Shown piece after piece: positions 55,951-64,000 of a stretch of DNA of 64,000 bases (its first letter is position 1; the number at the start of each line of letters is the position of its first letter). The notes under the pieces are model-generated. The model searched no databases, was not told the origin of the DNA, and was given only the letters and a program-made list of their open reading frames with translations. This DNA is from Dendrophyllia cribrosa (taxonomy: Eukaryota > Cnidaria > Anthozoa > Scleractinia > Dendrophylliidae), in NCBI GenBank assembly GCA_024195265.1, contig JAJLRJ010000001.1, forward strand, positions 3,409,884 to 3,473,883, in the 5' to 3' direction. The position numbers and the translations under genes are program-made.

Positions 55951-57250
55951 CATTATTATTATTATTATTATTATTATTTTAAAATGAGTCACGTTTCGTT
56001 GTGGAGATGTGTCAACCCGGAATCAGTTCGTGTTTACAGGAAGAAAAATTAAAGGAAAAATAGGTCGGGAGAAGAGAAAAAGCGAAAATATATTATGTGT
56101 AAAATGTGGCTGGCAGACCTGCACGACTTTTAGCTCATGTTTGTAATGCCATTTACCCCTCTTTTGTGCTTTGAACGGGTATGCGTATATTCAGTCTGTT
56201 TTAGAGGATTTTAGTGTTGACTAAATTAATCTTTCCGAATGCGTGACAAAAATAGCAGATCATATTTATGTCGCCGGTACCCATTTATACACCAGCGTGG
56301 AGAGAGAAAATGTGGAACTATTTTTCTTGTATAAGGAAAACAACACGGCGGCAAAGAGTCGAGCCCTCGAACAACCGCTGACCTGCAAGTTGAATGTCCA
56401 GCGCGCCTCCACAACAAAAGCTTTAGGTCAAATGCCACATTGAAAAATAAAGGGACTGACTTTGTCTTGAGAGCTGTCAGGAGCCCATGGGCTCCTGGAA
56501 CTGTGTATCTAAATTTCTTATGACAAAAAAAAGAGATGATATATGTCAAGCCGGTAATGCGGTGGGCCTGTGTCGAGTCTGTATTCAGTTTGGTACACAA
56601 GCACAGGGATACCAACTGAACGAAGGGAATCGAGCTTCTGCTGAACGGTCGAACTTCCGCATAACGGATTGGATGAACTTCCGCATAACGGTCAGATGCT
56701 AAGCACTGAGCTACAAAGGTATACAACATGCACGTAATTAATTTTCGTATTTAGTAGTATCAAGAGCAGCAAAGTCAGTCGAATGTTGTTTGAAGTTTTT
56801 CAAAAGTTGTCGAGTCAAATTGCATTTGCACAAAAGTTCATTGAATAATTCCCCGAAGGAAGTTCAATGATGTTCAATTTTGAAGACGTACGTGTGATGG
56901 AGCGTAACCCTGTCCCATGCATCCTCGAAATCGCGCCCTAGCAAGAGATGGAGGAACTGAGCGAAAGAGGAAATCAACACTAGAGGAAATCAGTAAGACA
57001 GGAACTCAGCCAAAACTGAAAACATGTCGAAAATAAACAATTGAAAAATTATTTGAAACAGTTTTATTGGTAAAACCGATCGCATGCCGTTTAAGCAATG
57101 GAATTGACACATAAAAGAGTGTAACACGACTTTGCGGGGCCGTCAGAGAGTGGGGAGCTTTAGTGGGAAGACTTCAAGAGAGCAGAAGAATCGAAGCGGC
57201 AAGCTAAACCGTAAGTGAACGTCAATGAATGATTTGACAATAAATTAATC
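55100..57250. other. Interval without a supportable gene
   Basis: Contains the (ATT)n tract at 55894 and short GAACTTCCGCATAACGG repeats near 56650-56695. A 167-residue minus-strand frame (56729-56226) overlaps that repeat and has no recognised domain. Confidence 0.4.
55894..55978 (+). repeat. (ATC)n/(ATT)n microsatellite
   Basis: Four ATC units followed by over twenty ATT units with one ATC interruption. The Tyr-rich frame here is spurious. Confidence 0.95.
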
Positions 57251-57429
57251 TTAGACTACGTCCGAAAAATCCGAAATAAAACTGACGTCCCGGTTTGGTC
57301 ACGTCTCCTGAGATTTTGAATCCAAAATCTTAAGTGAAGACTTTGTGTCCGATTACTGTTAAATCCGCAATGTTTTGTTGTGTAAACAATTGTTCCAGTG
57401 AATCCGGATACTTTTTCGCCTGCGATAAT

Positions 57430-58420
57430 ACGAGTTTGCGGTAAAACCAAAATGGCGGACGTAGTCACGCTGATAGCGGTAGCTGGTTGCCTTATTCTGT
57501 TGCAGTCACAGACGATTTATTTTGTTATGGCTACTGCGCGGTATTCCTGAGAAAACGTAAGTTAATGATTCAAGCGATGTTTTAAAACGTCGACCACAGT
57601 TTGCCGGAGAAGGCGACGATGGCAGGACCGAATAACTCGACGTTTTTGGGTAAGACTCGGCAGGACAAGTGCCTGGTGGGACAACATGATGGACAACGTT
57701 ACCGAGGATGAGCAAACCTGCTTGGTAACCGTTTCCGCATGAATGTCCTCGGATTTATCGATTTGTGTAAACGGTTGGGAATCCGAATACCCTTTAGTAC
57801 TAGTAGTATTCATAGCGGAGCCTAGCCGGGCCGAAGGCCCTGCTGCGGAGCCCCATACTCATAGAATTTCATGGTCATGGCTAGCGGAATGTTTCGCGGG
57901 CGCTGTCTGCAACAAAAACATGTGTGTCGGAGATGTGTGTCGCGCAAGGCTAGCGCGCATGCGCGTATGACGCCACACAACATCCGGGATCTTAGCGGAG
58001 GACTAGCTCGCGGGCGCGTATGACGTCGCAAAATATGCGCGTACGACGTCATGTTGAAACCAAAGCGAGGCTTTTTTTTCGCGCGGTTACACGGCCGAAT
58101 GTCACGTCAGCTGGGAAAACACTTTGATGTTTTGCTGTGTTTACTGAGCGGAGAAAACGGTTTAAATTAAAGTCGTTATTTTCCTGCATTTTTTCGTGGT
58201 TTGCTACTCAAGACAGGGATGCTAATTAAGGGATACTCAGGAGCCGCTTTAGTGGAAAAAGAAGAGCTTTCAGGGATAAAATCTTGCTTCGAGGAACTAT
58301 ATACGTTTTTAGCAATGCGAGAGATGGGTTCGTTTTACGGATTTCAGCACCAAAGCGGAGATTTAAAGAATTTCCAAGCACAGTAGTCGCCGGAGGGACT
58401 TAAAGGTAAAACAAATTACA
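57430..58420. other. CpG-rich tract with TGACGTC-containing repeats
   Basis: CAAAATGGCGGACGTAGTC (57450) is followed by a CpG-dense stretch. There GCGCGTATGACG occurs at 57961 and 58015, and GCGCGTACGACGTC at 58037. TGACGTC is the core of a CRE site. A 61-residue frame (58201-58386) follows, with no recognised domain. It may be an unrecognised promoter and first exon, or the end of a mobile element. I cannot decide. Confidence 0.3.
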
Positions 58421-58429
58421 TTTTTCGAT

Positions 58430-60000
58430 GGAAATTTATCTAGATATCAATCTGTGATTGACTTTTTGTTAATGTGTTCTCGTTAGTTTTGGAGAATTGT
58501 TTTTAAACGTGTAGCTTAAATTCAGTTGTATTAATTTCTTGAATTTCATCGAAGACACGGCTCGGCCTCGATGCGCGTTTTCCGTTTTGCTTTTCAACAT
58601 AAACTAATGGAGATTTGAATAAAATTTATCGAAAGAAGATTGTGTTGTCCATTTTTATGTGTTTGTTCATTCATTACATAGGTTGAAAAGCGATTTTATG
58701 TAAACAAAACAAGACTTGAATTTTATTATAGTTCTAACTTCACTCGCGTGGCCGTATGCAAATATGTTTGTAGTTTTGGCAATTTTGATTTCCAAATCAG
58801 TTTCTCAGGCATTTTTTGACAAGCTACAACTGTATTTTTTAACAGTAGTCGTAATAGTTATTCTAGACGGAGAAAAAGTTGTTTTTGTGAACTTTTGTAC
58901 GGTCTAAATGTACTGTGCAGACGGTCGGGTAATACTGTTTTTGAGAATTGCTAAAATTGAAAAATAGCCCGGTCGTCAATATTAATCTTAATTCTTGTGC
59001 TTCCGACCTTTCACTTATTAGTTAAGTTTCATCTTAGTTAAGCTTGTTCAGAGGGTCTTCAGAGGGCGCCGCTGTTAGGCTAAGCCTAACTATATATATT
59101 AGATTATAGTGCGTCTCCTTATCCTGTGGCACCTCGTCTTGACCTAGTACCTCAGTTTCAGCCACTGTTTAAAGGGGATAGGCTCGCGAGATTTGTCACG
59201 CTGGCAAAAACGTCGGGCCGACATCAATCAAATTCACGCCATCGCTATGGAATCGCTCCGTAGAACACCGCGAAGAAGCGACGTCAGTATTTAGGTAAAA
59301 GCTTCCTAAATCAGGCAGAGAACCACAGCAAAATCAAGTTAGAGCATTTAAAACATACCAGAACGGCGCCAGAAGCGAGGAAAATCCGATAACTTCTTGC
59401 TTGATTCCAAAGAGACCCCAAAGAGACCCAACAACTAACTTGGTCCGGAGAAGAACCTTCGTCCATTTCCACTGCGTATTTTTAGACATTTAGATATTGA
59501 GCCGTACGATTCCAAAATCGGGAAAATATCCGAAACTAAATCAAGACAAATAGATTATTTACATGTGACATTTCGGAGCACTCAGCTCCCCAGGATTGAA
59601 TGGATTGTTCCTGATTTCCACGCGCTGGGAATGCTGGATACTATTGTGACGTTTCAACATGGCGCAGAAATGGTACTTAGAACCTACTTACAAACCTTTT
59701 TCTCGATTCTTTCCGATTGGTACAAATGTCACAGGACATCCAACACCAGATCAGGAAGCGTCTCCTTTGTCGACGCAATAAACGCCTGCGAATCTGAATA
59801 CCCTAAATCCGGAAAAATCTCCTCTATTGTAAACGTAGTCTTAGTGTCAAAGTAAACTCTTTTTAGTATAATCTTCAGAGCGGGGGAACTGAACGTTTTA
59901 TTTTGGCGATTCGAGCCTAAAAAAGTTCTTAGCATTTTCTTAAGATAAATGGTATAGAAACTGACTTTATCACGGTTCTAAATTACACTTCAATGATTTC
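58430..60000. other. Interval without a supportable gene
   Basis: A 96-residue frame at 59565-59855 has no domain I recognise. Part of it, CGAATCTGAATACCCTAAAT, resembles GGAATCCGAATACCCTTTAG at 57779, suggesting another dispersed repeat. Confidence 0.4.
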
Positions 60001-60007
60001 ACATATC

Positions 60008-61115
60008 TTTACCGCGTGATGTTGTGAAGTTCGTTGGGAAATTGGGTACTAGGCTACGAACTTGCCAATTACGTTGCGAAGTACAGAAAGTAATAGTCCT
60101 TTTTACAGTTGTGTGCTTGGTGACCTTGCCTTTGAGTGGAAGCGAGGATGGAGGTGACCTTGCTTTGATACAGACCTTGGAGCTTTTCCGATGTAAATTT
60201 AACTAGTTAGCATGAGAAAAGCATTATTAACATTTGAAAGGCAGAAAGGTTTGTATCAAAGCAATGTCACCTCCTGCCTCGCTTCCACTCATCAAAGGCA
60301 AGGTCACCAAGCACACAACTGTAAAAAGGACTATTGGCAACTTGGAAACGAAGTTGGCAACTCATTCCCACCGAATTACATGTGTGACCTCTCACGCGAA
60401 AACGATACTAAATAACTAACGGCTATCCGTTCGAGCCGTTCACGAACGGTAGGAGGCCGTTCGAACGGTTAATGTTAGTATCCGTTTAGATAACAGATTC
60501 TCCGCAGCCATTTGAACGGCTATCGAAAGAGCTTTAGTCTTTTGGCCGGTGACTTTGCAGTTGATTTATTTTTGGTTTCGTTCGCTCACCACACAATTTG
60601 CATATGTCAAAAGTAATTTGAAAACCTTTTCAATGTAAACATCTCGCTATTCACAGAATCATAAACAGGCATTCAAAACAGAAACACCTTCAGACTAGTC
60701 ATTCTATTGCCGAAACGGTAATGGGGAATGAAAGCAGAGAGTTTGGAAAAGCTTAATCTAAATTTTGTCCAGCGCAAACTATATTCTTAGAAACGGACAG
60801 TTTGGCTGTCAAAAAGTGTGTTGTGTTACCAACACTGTTTTGTATGCAAATTTTCGTATGCAAATTGCTCATCCTCGGTGTAAGAACCTGTAAAACTCAT
60901 GAGTGACGTAAAACAAAGGAAATCTTGCCTAACATTTTCATCATCTTAATAATACAAGACAGGTATGTACTTTGGCGAGAACGAAGCAGTTACGAACTTC
61001 GTTTCCCAGTTTCAAATTACGTTATGTACTTCGCAACGTAATTGGCAAGTTTCAGAAGTTTGTTGTCTTAAGTACCCAATTTCCCAACGAACTTCAAAAC
61101 AGCATGTGGTAAAGT
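60008..61115. mobile_element. 1.1-kb foldback element with CTTTACC ends
   Basis: CTTTACCGCGTGATGTTGTG plus GAAGTTCGTTGGGAAATTGG at the left is mirrored by CCAATTTCCCAACGAACTTC and CATGTGGTAAAG at the right. An inner hairpin pairs 60095-60177 with 60246-60337 (TTTTACAGTTGTGTGCTTGG and its complement). The interior also repeats CCGTTCGAACGG-like phrases (60420-60470). No transposase. Confidence 0.8.
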
Positions 61116-61548
61116 AATGTTAAATCAACTGTAATGTGATGACAATTTACGTGTCGTTGTACATGTTGCCGTACTATACATTTTAGCATTCTGGGCTAGT
61201 ACTCATTGAACTGCACATTTACCCGGAACAAATTGTGTGTGACGTTTTACTTCATTTATTCATAGTTAGTTCATTTGTAAAACAAGACCGAGTGAAAAAA
61301 CCAAAACAAAAACAATTAAAACCTCAGTCTGGGTATGTTCTTATCGCGTATCTAGAGTTGTACCGAATCTTTTCAGCATGAAAGAGCCTACAACTAAAAA
61401 AAAGATCGGTACGTTAAAAAATATGAAATTTTTAAAACTAGAGCCAAATTAAACGACTTGAATCATTTAGGGAAAGACATCTATTGATATTTTTAAATAA
61501 CAACAGCGGGCCACCAATAATAAAAACAATTGCTCAGTACAGCCGGTA

Positions 61549-61606
61549 CAACCTCGTTCCCAGGGTCTCTAATCTTCCCGCCCTAGCCTGGGAACGAGGT
61601 TGCAGC
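61549..61606. repeat. Short hairpin ACAACCTCGTTCCCAGG
   Basis: ACAACCTCGTTCCCAGGG pairs with CCTGGGAACGAGGTTG around about 25 bases. Flanking CAGCCGGTA and CAGCTGGTA are similar. Confidence 0.75.
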
Positions 61607-61674
61607 TGGTAATGTATTTTTCAAGCTTTGTGTGGGTCGAATTGCTGGAAAACAGACATTTTTATTTATAGTAA

Positions 61675-62240
61675 AGGTAAAAAAGGCAAACTGATCCTTA
61701 CGGAAAGAAGAAAAGATAGAGACAGAAGTGAAATAAAAAAACAAACAGTTGAATATATTTACACGATATTTCGGTTTGCAAAACAAACCTTCTACGGGGG
61801 CTAAAAATTAAAAATGAATACAGAAATAAAATGACCGTTACATATAAAACATTTGAAATATGACATACAACAGAATAACAGAAAATGATTGGTAAGAAAT
61901 AAGGTTAAATGTCACTAATTAAGTTCATCACGTCTATTTGTACCATGAGGATCAAGTGTCATCGCTTTATCTATAAGATGGGCCTCGCGTGTCTTTCTGA
62001 TTGAGTCGCGGCTGTTGTGGATGAGTTCCAAGGGAATGAGGAGGATGTCGTTGATAGAGTGGCCAGGTTGGTTAAAATGTATTGAAACAGGAGTAGGATT
62101 GATAAGATGGTGGTGATTGAGGATGGAGCGGCGATGTTCCCCAAAGCGTTCATTCAGTTGGCGTTTGGTTTCCCCAACGTACTGTTAAGCGCATTTTTTA
62201 CATTCAATTAAGTAGATTAAGTTTTTAGATTTACAATTTT
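61675..62240 (-). pseudogene. Penelope-like element 3' fragment, copy 2
   Basis: In complement it matches copy 1 (17850): NLIYLIECKKCA, a stop in place of the next Lys (AAA to TAA), then QYVGETKRQLNERFGEHR. From there it is open through FNQPGHSINDILLIPLEL and DPHGTNRRDELN to the TAG at 61917-61915. Its C-terminal part is better preserved than copy 1. The 3' UTR follows, down to 61675, with CGATATTTCGG and GGCAAACTGATCCTTACGG. It is truncated upstream at about 62240. Confidence 0.85.
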
Positions 62241-62359
62241 ATAATTTTTTTTGTTTAGGTGGTTAATTATTAACAAAACCAGCAAAACCGCCATAAAGGG
62301 GACACCTCCTAGTAGGAGACACTTCTCCTGGTCTCGAGGGTGTCCCTTTCACTCCCAGC

Positions 62360-62489
62360 CGAGTCAATTATAAGACATGTAGTGTAGTTCTACCTTTTGA
62401 GTCTGTTGATGAAATCCTATCGTGTGACCATGCAAACGAAACATCTTCAGCAGTACTTTTTCATTGTACCATTAGTTTTTCAATATTAA
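62360..62489 (+). repeat. Left half of a dispersed GAGTCTGT repeat
   Basis: TTTTGAGTCTGTTGATGAAA through TTTTTCAATATT. The right half (ATGAAATTTGGGATTTTTCT) resumes at 63479, on the far side of the palindromic element. Confidence 0.75.
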
Positions 62490-63470
62490 AGTGCACCTAA
62501 CCCCCAATTTTTTTTGCTTAATCAACTCTATGTACGTTGAAAAGTTGAATAGTTAAATATTTCTTGTTTTTAACGTCGCGTTAGTGAGTTATAGAGATTT
62601 GAATTTACAAAATACTAATTAGATGACGTAAATTCGGGAATAATTTATTATACAACTATAGTGAGCAAAGCTGATACTACGTAGAACAATAAACGCGACA
62701 ACGACATGATAGAGCCCAAACTGAAAGCCAAAATGCAACCGTGGACAGCTGTTTCGACCTGGTTGGGTCTCGTCAGCACGGCGTAGCAGCAAAAAGATAG
62801 AAAAACTAGCGCGAACGCCAATTCTCTACCAAATCGCACGTGGTGATGGCAACAATGAGAGCTCGAATCCAAATGTTTGCCAATTGACCCACGCCATCAC
62901 CACGTGCGATTTGGTAGAGATTTGGCGTTCGCGCTAGTTTTTCTATCTTTTTGCTGCTACACCGTGCTGACGAGACCCAACCAGGTCGAAACAGCTGTCC
63001 ACGGTTGCATTTTGGCTTTCAGTTTGGGCTCTATCATGTCGTTGTCGCGTTAATTGTTCTACGTAATATCAGCTTTGCTCACTATGTTTGTATTACTATT
63101 TTTGGCTGATCAGATCTTCTATAGATCCTACGTATCCCAGCAGCATTTTCGTTCGCGATCCTTTGCTCCTTGTTCTACTATTATACAACTACTTGTTTTT
63201 ACCTCCAAGTAATATTTTTTACGAATCAATTGACTATCCACAGTTTATATTTAGTGTTTCTGAAATTGATTTTCCTTAAGTTATATACTGCGTATTGTTA
63301 ATTGACGTAGAAATAATGGCAAAATCCCGAATTTACGTCATCTAATTAGCATTTTAAATTCAAATCTCTATAACTCACTAACGCGACGTTAAAAACAAGA
63401 AATATTTAACTATTCAACTTTTCAACGTAGAGTTGATTAAGCAAAAAAAAAAATTGGGGTTAGGTGCACT
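62490..63470. mobile_element. 980-bp palindromic element nested in the dispersed repeat
   Basis: AGTGCACCTAACCCC at the left and GGGGTTAGGTGCACT at the right. The outer arms (62490-62650, 63305-63470) and an inner hairpin (62660-62878 with 62884-63083) both pair. About 215 bases (63087-63300) are present only on the right. It is flanked by TAA, or by TTAA if the end is set one base in. No transposase; it is a non-autonomous foldback. Confidence 0.88.
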
Positions 63471-63473
63471 TAA

Positions 63474-63540
63474 AAAAAATGAAATTTGGGATTTTTCTTG
63501 AAATTTGTTCTTTGGCACTCTTAGGAGTTAAAGGGTTAAT
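63474..63540 (+). repeat. Right half of the interrupted dispersed repeat
   Basis: AATGAAATTTGGGATTTTTC, then TTGGCACTCTTAGGAGTTAA and AGGGTTAA: the usual ending of the family. Confidence 0.75.
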
Positions 63541-63950
63541 GGAGGTTCCACTGCGGTTGAACAGCTTCTATTTCAATGGTCTACCGTAACATTTCTAACG
63601 TTCACTTTCTACTCAAAAGTTCGAACCACCTTCATCTTCGGTAAAATATATATTTGTGGACATGTGGATTTAAGCATATTTTTATGGCAAAGGAGGTTTT
63701 TTTTAGCTCACTTTGACTTTGTTTGCTTTTTTTCCCCTTGATTTTTCATTACAGGTTCGACATAAAGACTTCCGTTTTTGCTGCTTATTAAATCAACCCA
63801 AACTAATTGTCATAGGGTAAGGAACGTTCCAAAGTTTAAAAGTGGTATAAAAAGAAACATAGAATGCACGATCACTGCAACAAACCGTTGAGAATGGCCG
63901 GATCTGGGTTTCCAGACCTAGATCAGTATTAATACTTGAAGTGAAACAAA

Positions 63951-64000
63951 AGAAACGGCAAACTGATCCTTACGGCAGAAAAACAGAAGCAGAAGCAAAA
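63951..64000 (-). mobile_element. Penelope-like element 3' tail, copy 3, cut by the window end
   Basis: GAAACGGCAAACTGATCCTT then ACGGCAGAAAAACAGAAGC matches the 3' UTR end at 18528 (inverted) and 61690 (same orientation). The rest lies beyond the window. Confidence 0.7.

Noticed and set aside
56226..56729. 167-residue open frame on the minus strand
   Set aside because: Overlaps a CTTCCGCATAACGG repeat and has no recognised motif.
57254..57468. Possible MITE with GACTACGTCCG ends
   Set aside because: Only 11 bases of inverted match and no target duplication, so too weak to call.
57450..57551. Short frame starting MADVVTLIAVAGC
   Set aside because: 34 codons only. ATGGCGGAC-type starts recur in repeats here, and no downstream exon could be identified.

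Overview
This is a eukaryotic, intron-containing, AT-rich genomic window. Three things make an animal, most likely an anthozoan cnidarian (coral or sea-anemone grade), the best fit: a spliced RAB28 gene, an intronless class A neuropeptide-type GPCR, and many short inverted-repeat elements of the kind I recall from coral genomes. The species assignment is inference. No bacterial-style operons, rRNA genes or CRISPR arrays are present.

Only three protein genes can be supported. (1) RAB28 lies on the minus strand, 12587 to 6975. All eight coding exons were reconstructed and give 225 residues with intact GTPase motifs and a CSIQ C-terminal CaaX box. (2) A TMEM53/DUF829-like alpha/beta-hydrolase-fold gene lies at 15808-16719 on the plus strand, head-to-head with RAB28. 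A broken second copy lies about 10 kb downstream (26018-27215). (3) An intronless rhodopsin-family receptor lies at 45176-46291. It has unusual substitutions at the DRY and CWxP motifs, and its poly(A) signal is at 46314.

Most of the rest is mobile DNA. 1-6.8 kb: degenerate dispersed repeats, a poly-G-ended MITE, and a 75-bp minisatellite inside a terminal-inverted-repeat (TIR) element. 7-12.6 kb: RAB28, with introns carrying a hairpin, a non-LTR retrotransposon tail and a poly-C run. 13.3-15.7 kb: a 2.4-kb inverted-repeat region, built of minisatellites, between the two head-to-head genes. 17.8-18.5 kb: the 3' end of a Penelope-like element with a GIY-YIG domain. 19.5-25.7 kb: two adjacent elements flanked by TTAA, one of them a 5.6-kb foldback with arms over 1 kb. 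26-27.5 kb: the TMEM53-like pseudogene, interrupted by a poly-G MITE. 30.4-31.1 kb: a 698-bp TIR element with a perfect 9-bp target duplication. 37-38.7 kb: three MITEs, one interrupted by a tRNA-derived SINE-like insertion. 46.4-46.9 kb: a palindrome just past the GPCR poly(A) signal. 52.7-54.4 kb: an element whose ends are related to those of the 30.4-kb element. 60-64 kb: two foldback elements and two more Penelope-like fragments.

The window contains no functional gene cluster. The most notable signals are (a) a TIR family with termini of the form GGGTGTnCnGAAAACTnAGA and short tandem repeats just inside the ends, (b) TTAA-flanked foldback elements, and (c) the TMEM53-like duplicate. The long intervals 31.2-36.8 kb, 38.7-44.7 kb and 46.9-52.6 kb show nothing I can assign to a gene.
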